Shown here piece after piece: positions 57,306 through 64,000 of a DNA stretch of 64,000 nt. The notes under the pieces were generated by a model, which saw only the letters and a list, made by a program, of their open reading frames with translations, ran no database searches and was not told where the DNA came from. The DNA comes from Nakazawaea peltata (Eukaryota; Ascomycota; Pichiomycetes; Alaninales; Pachysolenaceae), in the NCBI GenBank assembly GCA_001599355.1, contig BCGQ01000009.1:434001-498000 (forward strand). The letters are read 5' to 3'. Position numbers and translations under genes: made by a program. The first letter of the stretch is position 1; every line of letters begins with the position of its first letter.

Positions 57306-57667
57306 CTACCTTTCATTCTTCTTAGGTACTAACACGTTCTTATCAAAGAGGCCAGGGGCAACATGATTCAATGTCCGTTTCTCCCACTCTGGATAATCTT
57401 TAGATGGCACCATTGACTCCTTTATACTATTCTTCAACCCATTTAACTCCAATTTATTGGACTCGATCAGCTTTCCGAGTCTTTCTGCCTCCAATTTAGG
57501 CAGCTGTAATTCTGAGTCGTACCCAAAAGGTAGTGTGACAGCTTTGGCTGTGGTGTGTTTGTTAGGAGTGATGATTAAGGGAATTTGTTGTAGAATTGGG
57601 TTTGCTGAGTCGTTAGTATGGCGCGGTGGGGGGAAAAACCGTTAAACTTACCTCTTTCTTCTGTCAT
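57306..57667 (-). CDS. Small spliced gene, 104 residues, function unknown
   Basis: Exon 1 (57667-57652) encodes MTEER plus one base and exon 2 (57604-57306) the rest. The 47-nt intron (57651-57605) has GTAAGT, TACTAAC (57618-57612) and CAG 7 nt beyond the branch A, all canonical. The join gives MTEERANPILQQIPL and continues without a stop to KNVLVPKKNER. Features are LEAERLGKLIESNKLELNGLKNSIK (a likely short coiled coil, about 48-70) and the C-terminal WEKRTLNHVAPGLFDKNVLVP, which looks like a conserved fungal motif, though I cannot name the family. No signal peptide or span. The gene is short, so the splice signals are the strongest evidence. It could be a coiled-coil subunit of a larger complex (inference). 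Confidence 0.8.
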
Positions 57668-57926
57668 TGTAAATAGTGTAGATTGGCTTGTAGTGATCAG
57701 AGAAAATTTAGGTGAATTATGGGGATTTATCTGGGTGCGCTGGAGGGGAGTTGAGCGGACTGGGCGGACACCTGGGCAGACATCTGGGAGGGGGAATTGG
57801 GGGGGACCTCTGGGAGGGGGTGCGCTGGAGTATCCTGGACGTGCCAGATACGCTGTCTGCCCTGGCTACACTAAGTACACTACAAATCTACCAATATACT
57901 TAATCTTCTTTTATTATTCAATATCT
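57668..57926. other. Spacer between two minus-strand genes, G-rich
   Basis: Promoter side of the small spliced gene. It has GGGGGG and GGGAGGGGG runs at about 57790-57825 and otherwise no gene. Open frames on the plus strand across it (57618-57965) are Gly/Trp-rich and not credible. Confidence 0.5.
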
Positions 57927-59138
57927 CTAAGCATTAGATCTCTTTGCGGCCGTAGCTGCTGCTAATACACCTGGTAATTCCTCATTACCAACATTGTACA
58001 TCAACTTAACTCCCAATATCGTAGCAATTCCCATGAATACACTGAACCAAAGGAATAAATTGAACTCGACACTGACATCCTTCTTGGAACAATCAGATCC
58101 TTGCCAATAAGTAGTCGATTTGGTGGTGGAATTATATGAGGCAGTACAAGAACAAGACCAACAATCTCCACTCTTAGAACATACACCATGGTTAGAACAT
58201 GAAGAGGTAGAGATCAAACATGATTCCTCAGAAGTATAACATCCAGAAGAAGCAGCAGTCGAATCTCTCTTGTGCAAGTTAAGAGTAGAAGGTTTGGAAG
58301 CGAAATCGAATTCCTTTTCTTGAGTTGGAACAACGATAATGATGGATTCTAAACCAGAATTAGAGGTGTCGATCAAGTTTTGGTGAATCAAATTGGACAA
58401 AATCTTGACTGAGTTGGTATAAGTCTTCGAATTGATACCAGTTTTCTTCCAAACCGAAGCCAAAGATTTCAAATTGGCAATAACTTTAGAAGCTTCGACA
58501 TGAGAATCTTCCAAAAGGAACTTCAATTGAGACAACTCATTGATATAAGACTCATCATTAATAGAATGAATGGAGTCATCGCTAGACTCAACCTGTGAGT
58601 GGAAAGCGCTCTTGACGTCAGCCCAAAGATCTCTCAATTTATGGTTGTGCTCAGAAGACAATTTGAAGTAGTGACTCCAGATTTCGCCCAAAGAGAAACT
58701 TGATTCTTCAGAGGCTCCAACAAGGTTAATAGAGTCGGATAACTTGTTAACAGACTCAGAATCATATTCATTAGGCAAATTGGCCAAGAATTGTTCCAAA
58801 TCTTTGGAATGCTCGGCGCTAAAGAGCGGAATTTGCTCGGTTAAAAAGTCATCGTCGGAGACTCCTTGTACGATCAACACCATCTTCTGAGGGGCTTCAG
58901 ATGCAAACAAGGTATCTTGACCAACACTCAAGGAATCGATATCATCCAATTGATCCAAGTCGTACTTATCAGAGATACCCAATTGGTTGGCCAAATTCAA
59001 CACGGCGTCACCCGAAGACAACTCGGTGGTGGCAGCTTGGGTGGAACGTGAACGAGGGAATTTGTATACTTTTACGGCCAGACCTTCGGTTGCTGTGGCT
59101 AAGGCGCCAGCCATATATAATAAACTCGATACTTTCAT
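57927..59138 (-). CDS. Vps3844-domain ER/vacuolar membrane protein (DUF3844)
   Basis: A 403-residue type I membrane protein. The ATG at 59138 gives the signal peptide MKVSSLLYMAGALATATEGLA; an upstream in-frame TTG at 59150 is not a start. A long lumenal part has no strong motif. The C-terminal Cys-rich module CYTSEESCLISTSSCSNHG followed by GDCWSCSC and GSDCSKKDVSVEFNLFLWF is the signature of the Vps3844 family, an EGF-like domain directly before the membrane span (about 365-382). A short cytosolic tail ends it. The family has been linked to vacuolar sorting in yeasts by name but its biochemistry is poorly known. Cys pattern and span agree with the family. Length is typical. Confidence 0.8.
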   Translation of the reverse strand: MKVSSLLYMAGALATATEGLAVKVYKFPRSRSTQAATTELSSGDAVLNLANQLGISDKYDLDQLDDIDSLSVGQDTLFASEAPQKMVLIVQGVSDDDFLTEQIPLFSAEHSKDLEQFLANLPNEYDSESVNKLSDSINLVGASEESSFSLGEIWSHYFKLSSEHNHKLRDLWADVKSAFHSQVESSDDSIHSINDESYINELSQLKFLLEDSHVEASKVIANLKSLASVWKKTGINSKTYTNSVKILSNLIHQNLIDTSNSGLESIIIVVPTQEKEFDFASKPSTLNLHKRDSTAASSGCYTSEESCLISTSSCSNHGVCSKSGDCWSCSCTASYNSTTKSTTYWQGSDCSKKDVSVEFNLFLWFSVFMGIATILGVKLMYNVGNEELPGVLAAATAAKRSNA

Positions 59139-59752
59139 TGTTGCTTTCAATGAATGTCCTGAACCTTTGGCTTGTAATTTTGAATAGGAGCGGTTTCGGT
59201 GTGCTTTGAGTTTTTTGGGTGAATTTTGCAGCAGGTCGTGTACGGTTAATTCTTGAATAGGAAATGGTGTTGTATTTTCGTATATTGCTACGGTAGAGAG
59301 TTAAGTATGGTGATGAGGATGGTTAGTGAAAGTAGGATAGTATGATGGTTGGGGAGGATAGTTGGGAGGAGGATAGTGGCATAGTAGGAAGTATTCAGGT
59401 AGGAGTAATGGTATAGTAATATAGTGGTAGTAGTGCAGTATTCTAGTATAGTATTCTAGTATAGTGCTTTAGTGTAGTGTTCCAGTATAGTCTTTTAATA
59501 GTATAGTATTCTACAGCATAGCATTGGAAAGTAATAATCTGCTCATGATCTTCTACACCATTCAGTCAATATATTTATTATGCTAATCATCGACAGCTCG
59601 AAGAACTGGTAAAAGTGGAATCTCGAACGTCTTAGGTTGTTGTGTCATTGTTTTAGGCAACTGTTTAGGTTCTCCCCTTGTTATACCCAAACCATGATTA
59701 ATATGGCCTAAACCAGGAGTCTGAGGCCAGTTGGTAAACATGAATATGATAA
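59139..59752. other. 614-nt spacer with TAGTATAG repeats
   Basis: The region is the promoter side of the Vps3844-domain gene and the 3' side of the UPF0390 gene. It is rich in GGATAGT units (59330-59390) passing into TAGTATAG / TTCTAGTATAG repeats (59409-59515). Open frames on the plus strand are not credible. No RNA gene is seen. Confidence 0.6.
59409..59515. repeat. TTCTAGTATAG / GTATAGT repeats
   Basis: An array of imperfect 8-to-11-nt units (AGTATAGT, TTCTAGTATAG, GTGTTCCAGTATAG). It lies 270 to 380 nt upstream of the Vps3844-domain gene. Low complexity, likely unstable in length. Confidence 0.7.
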
Positions 59753-60028
59753 TTATTTCTTAGCAGCAGCGGCTTTCTTCTTCTCAGCTCTCTCTAATTG
59801 TCTTCTGGATCCTTTGATTAACTCCAAATGTCCAACTCTACTAGCAATTAACTTCTCTGTATTAGAAGTCAAGACCGAGTTATGCACTTTGTTTAATTTG
59901 GCTGATACTTTATTGGATTCACCTTTCTTCAGTTTGTAGATTTTTGGGGCGGCAGCTTTAGGGTTAATTTGTTTCTTGGTGACTCTAGCTGGTTTCTTGG
60001 ACTTTAATTTTAAATTTCCTTGCAGCAT
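59753..60028 (-). CDS. UPF0390 family small basic protein
   Basis: A 91-residue, very basic protein (Lys/Ala-rich) of the UPF0390/DUF2462 family: N-terminal MLQGNLKLKSKKPARVTKKQ, a middle KKGESNKVSAKLNKVHNSVLTSNTEKLIASRVGHLELIKGSRRQ, and a Lys/Ala tail. Family members are small and uncharacterised or nucleolar; the composition suits binding to RNA or ribosomal particles (inference). The upstream region has GATGAG and two AAAATTTTTGCTC blocks, the PAC and RRPE cores of ribosome-biogenesis genes, supporting that role. The ATG at 60028 is the only good start. Confidence 0.8.
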   Translation of the reverse strand: MLQGNLKLKSKKPARVTKKQINPKAAAPKIYKLKKGESNKVSAKLNKVHNSVLTSNTEKLIASRVGHLELIKGSRRQLERAEKKKAAAAKK

Positions 60029-60561
60029 GACGGCGGATGGGTGTAACTAATGAAGTCGTTAATACCAGCGATAAGAAGGGGATGAGTTAAATAAAATTTT
60101 TGCTCTAGAAAAATTTTTGCTCGGTAAATACGAATTTATTAGGAAGGGAATAAGAGGTGACCTTGATGAGTCAGGTTTAGGCGCGGAAATAATTGGGATG
60201 ACCGTGACTTTACCGTAGAGGAAGTGTAGAACAGCAGAGTTTGATATTGAGAGATTGAACTACGTGGAGCGTTCAAAAGCCACCATCTGTATCACCTATA
60301 TAATACCCATCTCCAAATATACTACTCTTATATATAGAAGTCAAACTCTAAATATAATACCCAAACTCTAATACCCTCGCTTGTTCCCAATGTCATCGCA
60401 AACAGAGTTAATTTTTTTTTAACTCTGTCCAATTTAAATTTTTTCAAATCTCCCTCCCATATAAATCCCCCCCATAATCTGCGTGGAGACTGAAATTTTT
60501 TTTTTAAGCTTCTTGTAGGCTGTAGAGCTTTAGTAAATTTAAGAATCTCACAAGTTGGAGA
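60029..60561. other. Divergent promoter, UPF0390 gene and ADE6
   Basis: The 533-nt stretch has GATGAG (60071-60076) and two AAAATTTTTGCTC blocks near the UPF0390 start. In the middle are AT-rich runs, and near ADE6 are poly-T and AAATTTTT stretches (60405-60510). No TGACTC site, the usual Bas1 core of ADE genes, was seen on inspection, though this was not searched exhaustively. No gene is seen. Confidence 0.55.
60071..60112 (-). promoter_or_regulatory. PAC-like and RRPE-like cluster before the UPF0390 gene
   Basis: GATGAG (60071-60076) with AAAATTTTTGCTC (60083-60095) and AAAAATTTTTGCTC (60099-60112). The duplicated AAAATTTTTGCTC is an exact 13-nt repeat separated by 3 nt. It matches the PAC plus RRPE layout and lies 40 to 85 nt before the UPF0390 ATG. 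Confidence 0.5.
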
Positions 60562-63500
60562 ATGTCTGTATCCAACGACAACTTATTGATCTTGCCTGGA
60601 CCCCAACTGTTATCTCAGTTCAGGGTTGCCAGCTTGATTTCCGAGATCAACAAATCGGTTAATTCTGACGTTGTTATCTCCATCACCTCTGCTTATGCCC
60701 ACTATATCAATTTGAAGGACTCTGTTAAGAGTTTGGATGATGAATATTCGGAGAAGTTGGCCAATTTGTTGAAATATGATCAACAATTGGGTTCCGATGA
60801 TCCTTTGAAAGCCTTGATCCCATTGATGAAGGGTAATGAGGAAGCTCAAGCTGCCTCTTTGAAGGAAAATCAGTACGTTCTTAGAGTTTTACCAAGAGCC
60901 GGTACTATTTCTCCATGGTCTTCAAGAGCCACTAATATCATTGAGGCTTGTGGTCTTGGGTCTCATGTTGACAGAATTGAGAGAGGGTTAGTTGTCTTGA
61001 TCACTTTGAGACCAGGTTTCCCAATTATGGATTATTTAAAGGCTGAGAATTTCAAGAGTTTGAGTGCTATTTTCGATAGAATGACCCAAACTTTGTATTA
61101 TGATTCTTTACCTTCATATGAGGATTTGTTTGAGCAACACTCTCCAAAGCCATTGGTCACTGTAGATTTGTTGTCTACTGACGAGAATTTGTTGAAACTG
61201 AACAAAGAAATGGGTTTGGCTCTTGACCAAGGTGAAATCGACTATTTGATCAATGCCTTCAAGAACACTATTGGTAGAAACCCCTCCGATGTCGAGTTGT
61301 TCATGTTTGCTCAAGTTAACTCTGAGCATTGTAGACATAAGATTTTCAATGCCGACTGGACTATTGACGGTGAGAAGAAAGACTGGTCTTTATTCAAGAT
61401 GATCAGAAACACCGAACTGAAAAATGGCCAATACACTATTAGTGCTTATAGTGACAATGCTGCTATTTATCAAGGACACGAGGGATTCTTCTACAATCCA
61501 GATTGGAAGACTAAGACATGGACTTCTCAGAAGGAATTGGTCCATACTTTGATCAAGGTCGAGACTCATAACCATCCAACTGCCGTTTCTCCATTTGCCG
61601 GTGCTGCTACTGGTTCTGGAGGTGAGATCAGAGACGAAGGTGCTGTCGGTAGAGGATCTAAATCTAAGGCTGGTTTGAGTGGATTCAGTGTTTCGGATTT
61701 AATAATTCCTGGAGCCCAACAACCTTGGGAAATGGATATTGGAAAGCCAAACCATATTGCTTCTTCCTTGGATATTATGATCGAGGGTCCTTTGGGTTCT
61801 GCTCTGTTCAACAACGAATTTGGTAGACCTTGTATTAATGGTTATTTCAGAACCTTGACCACTGAGGTCACTAACTCTAAAGGTGAGTCTGAGATCAGAG
61901 GTTTCCACAAGCCAATTATGTTAGCCGGAGGTATGGGAGCTGTCAGACCTCAATTGGCTCTTAAAGAAGACTTCAAAATCTCTGCTGGAGCTGCTATTAT
62001 CGTCTTGGGTGGTCAATGTATGTTGATCGGTTTAGGTGGTGGTGCCCTGTCCTCAGTCGCCAGTGGAGAAGGATCAGCTGATTTGGATTTCGCCTCAGTT
62101 CAAAGAGGTAACCCAGAGATGCAAAAGAGACTGCAATTTGTTATCGACTACTGTACTTCCCTTGGAGCTGAGAACCCTATCCAATCGATCCATGACGTCG
62201 GAGCTGGTGGTTTATCTAATGCCTTGCCTGAATTAGTCCATGACAACGGTTTAGGTGCTCGTTTCGAGTTGAGAGATATCTTATCTTTAGAGCCAGGTAT
62301 GTCTCCAATGGAGATCTGGTGTAACGAATCTCAAGAAAGATATGTATTGGGAGTTGCTCAGAAAGATTTACCATTATTTAAAGAGATTTGTGAGAGAGAG
62401 AGAGCTCCATTCGCCGTCGTTGGTCATGCTACTTCTGAAGAACGTTTGGTATTGACCGATAAACTTTTCAATACTACACCAATCGATTTGGAGATGAGTG
62501 TTCTTTTCGGTAAACCTCCTAAGATGTCCAGAAGTGATAACTCTGCTCCACTTCAGTTATCTCCTGTGTCTTTGACTCCATCCTTGACTGTCGACGATGC
62601 TTTGACCAGAGTCTTGCAATTGCCTTCTGTAGGTTCCAAATCTTTCCTCATCACTATTGGTGACAGAACTGTCAGTGGGTTGATTGACCGTGACCAATTC
62701 GTTGGTCCATGGCAAGTTCCAGTTGCCGATGTCGGTGTCACTGCTACCTCTTTAGGTGAAGGAATCTTGACTACTGGTGAAGCTATGCTGATGGGTGAGA
62801 AACCAACTTTAGCTTTGATCTCGGCTCTGAGTAGTGCTAAGATGTGTGTCCTGGAAGCTTTGCTTAATGTGTTTGCTGCCGATATTAAGGCTCTTGATAC
62901 CATTAAGTTATCAGCTAACTGGATGTCTCCAGCTTCTCATCCTGGTGAAGGTGCTGCTTTGTATGAAGCTGTCCAACTGATCGGTTTGGATTTATGTCCA
63001 GAATTGGGTGTTTCCATCCCTGTAGGTAAGGATTCTATGTCTATGAAGATGAAATGGGAGGACAAGGAAGTCGTTGCTCCATTGTCTCTTGTCATTACTG
63101 CTTATGGTCCAGTTATGGACACTACTAGGACTTGGACTCCGCAATTACAAAAGGTTGAAGAGCCAACCGTTTTGGTCTTGGCCGATTTGGCTCTGGGTGT
63201 CTCTAAGGCCCTTGGAGGTTCCGCTTTGGCCCAAGTATATAATCAAGTAGGAGACTCTGCTCCAACCGTTCATTCTTCAGCTGTCTTGAAGAAGTTCTTG
63301 GAGTTCCTCGTGGTTTTACATAACTCCTTCGAAGTCCTTGCTTATCATGACAGATCTGATGGTGGTTTGATCGTCACTTTATTGGAGATGGCCTTTGCCG
63401 GTAGATCTGGTTTGGAGATCAGTTTACTGTCGGAGGATGTATTTGGAGAATTGTTCAATGAGGAATTGGGTGCCGTCTTCCAAATCAAGAAATCTGCTTA

Positions 63501-64000
63501 CGATGAGTTTATCCAATTGGCTTCTAAGAATGGCTTGAGTTCTCACATCTTCTCTGTAGTGGGAAGCCCAGTCTTTGACTCTAAGCAAACCATTAGTATC
63601 TCGTCGGCCTCTGGTGCCTCTGTTTTCGAGGGCTCTAGAGCTAAATTACAACAGTTGTGGTCTAACACTTCTTATCAAATCCAAAAGTTGAGAGATAATC
63701 CATACAGTGCCGAACAAGAGTACCTGAACATTCTGGATAACAATGACCCAGGTCTTAGCTACAAATTTGACTTTGAGTTCTTGGATTTGAACTTTGAGTC
63801 TAGACCAAAGGTTGCCATCTTGAGAGAACAAGGTGTCAATGGTCAACAAGAGATGGCCTGGTGTTTCCAAGAAGCTGGTTTCGAGTCGGTAGACGTACAT
63901 ATGACCGATATTATCAGTGGTTCTATTACATTGAAGGACTTTGTGGGTATTGCTGCTTGTGGTGGTTTCTCCTACGGTGATGTCTTAGGTGCCGGTAACG
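60562..64000 (+). CDS. ADE6: Phosphoribosylformylglycinamidine synthase (partial, cut by right edge)
   Basis: The first 1146 residues of a protein of about 1350. It is the fourth purine-synthesis step, turning FGAR and glutamine into FGAM with ATP. The N-terminal PurS-like part is followed by the first synthetase half with FMFAQVNSEHCRHKIFNADW, THNHPTAVSPFAGAATGSGGEIRDEGAVGRGSK and GAGGLSNALPELVHD, then the second half with HDRSDGG. The window ends at the start of the C-terminal glutaminase domain (VAILREQGVNGQQEMAWCF, ACGGFSYGDVLGAGN), before the catalytic Cys. The CTG at 62047-62049 (codon 496) reads GGGA-CTG-SSVASGEG where others have GGGAASSVASGEG, again Ala. The gene is intact as far as it goes. 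Confidence 0.98.
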   Translation, partial: MSVSNDNLLILPGPQLLSQFRVASLISEINKSVNSDVVISITSAYAHYINLKDSVKSLDDEYSEKLANLLKYDQQLGSDDPLKALIPLMKGNEEAQAASLKENQYVLRVLPRAGTISPWSSRATNIIEACGLGSHVDRIERGLVVLITLRPGFPIMDYLKAENFKSLSAIFDRMTQTLYYDSLPSYEDLFEQHSPKPLVTVDLLSTDENLLKLNKEMGLALDQGEIDYLINAFKNTIGRNPSDVELFMFAQVNSEHCRHKIFNADWTIDGEKKDWSLFKMIRNTELKNGQYTISAYSDNAAIYQGHEGFFYNPDWKTKTWTSQKELVHTLIKVETHNHPTAVSPFAGAATGSGGEIRDEGAVGRGSKSKAGLSGFSVSDLIIPGAQQPWEMDIGKPNHIASSLDIMIEGPLGSALFNNEFGRPCINGYFRTLTTEVTNSKGESEIRGFHKPIMLAGGMGAVRPQLALKEDFKISAGAAIIVLGGQCMLIGLGGGALSSVASGEGSADLDFASVQRGNPEMQKRLQFVIDYCTSLGAENPIQSIHDVGAGGLSNALPELVHDNGLGARFELRDILSLEPGMSPMEIWCNESQERYVLGVAQKDLPLFKEICERERAPFAVVGHATSEERLVLTDKLFNTTPIDLEMSVLFGKPPKMSRSDNSAPLQLSPVSLTPSLTVDDALTRVLQLPSVGSKSFLITIGDRTVSGLIDRDQFVGPWQVPVADVGVTATSLGEGILTTGEAMLMGEKPTLALISALSSAKMCVLEALLNVFAADIKALDTIKLSANWMSPASHPGEGAALYEAVQLIGLDLCPELGVSIPVGKDSMSMKMKWEDKEVVAPLSLVITAYGPVMDTTRTWTPQLQKVEEPTVLVLADLALGVSKALGGSALAQVYNQVGDSAPTVHSSAVLKKFLEFLVVLHNSFEVLAYHDRSDGGLIVTLLEMAFAGRSGLEISLLSEDVFGELFNEELGAVFQIKKSAYDEFIQLASKNGLSSHIFSVVGSPVFDSKQTISISSASGASVFEGSRAKLQQLWSNTSYQIQKLRDNPYSAEQEYLNILDNNDPGLSYKFDFEFLDLNFESRPKVAILREQGVNGQQEMAWCFQEAGFESVDVHMTDIISGSITLKDFVGIAACGGFSYGDVLGAGN

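Noticed and set aside
57057-57366. Three overlapping plus-strand frames near 57.1 kb
   Set aside because: His/Tyr/Thr-rich translations of the CATACTA repeat, antisense to the small spliced gene at their end.

Overview
The window is nuclear DNA from a budding yeast (Saccharomycotina). It is gene-dense, with about 35 protein genes that are mostly intronless, and the few introns are very short (47 to 61 nt). The content is typical of yeast: SDH1, NOP7, VTC4, MRD1, KAR3, SPT4, HSH155, BUD32, MES1, ADE6. The most informative feature is the genetic code. In SDH1, VTC4, NOP7, ADE6 and other conserved genes, CTG codons fall repeatedly where orthologues have alanine. One example is the near-universal SHTVAAQGG FAD-attachment motif of SDH1, where both Ala positions are CTG. 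This fits the CUG=Ala nuclear code (translation table 26) known from Pachysolen, Nakazawaea and Peterozyma, so the source is very probably a CUG-Ala clade yeast. Standard-code translations of this window carry a false Leu at every CTG.

Layout. 1-5.4 kb: two tandem GH92 alpha-mannosidase genes (the first cut by the window edge), with repeat-rich spacers. 5.4-13.4 kb: a peptide transporter (PTR2 type), a Voa1/Big1-family ER protein, ERG24, the three-exon VMA21, a candidate GatF gene, MED18 and a possible small membrane protein. 13.9-28.2 kb: SDH1, NOP7, VTC4, the carrier MME1, QRI7 and NSE4 (tail-to-tail overlap), an F-box/LRR protein and a spliced PlsC-type acyltransferase. 28.5-43.4 kb: MRD1, DLD1, BUB1, a Dal5-family permease, a 1.7-kb gene-free stretch, KAR3, an uncharacterised helix-hairpin-helix protein and COX18. 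43.6-64 kb: SPT4, ALG13, APL6, HSH155, GPI16, BUD32, MES1, a small spliced gene of unknown function, a Vps3844-domain protein, a UPF0390 protein and the 5' 85 percent of ADE6, cut by the right edge.

Functional threads. VMA21 and the Voa1-like gene (V0 assembly in the ER) lie within 3 kb of each other, separated only by ERG24, and both products end in a KKxx tail. QRI7 and BUD32 both serve t6A tRNA modification. GPI16 and ALG13 act in ER glycolipid and glycan assembly. SDH1, DLD1, COX18, QRI7, MME1 and the possible GatF are mitochondrial. Promoter motifs match known regulons: CACGTG before VTC4 (phosphate), PAC plus RRPE before MRD1 and the UPF0390 gene (ribosome biogenesis), and GATAAG sites before PTR2 and the Dal5-like permease (nitrogen).

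No tRNA, rRNA, CRISPR or recognisable mobile element was found. The long intergenic stretches contain short tandem repeats, hairpins and motif clusters, given individually below. Gene names rest on recognition of protein families by eye, without database searches.
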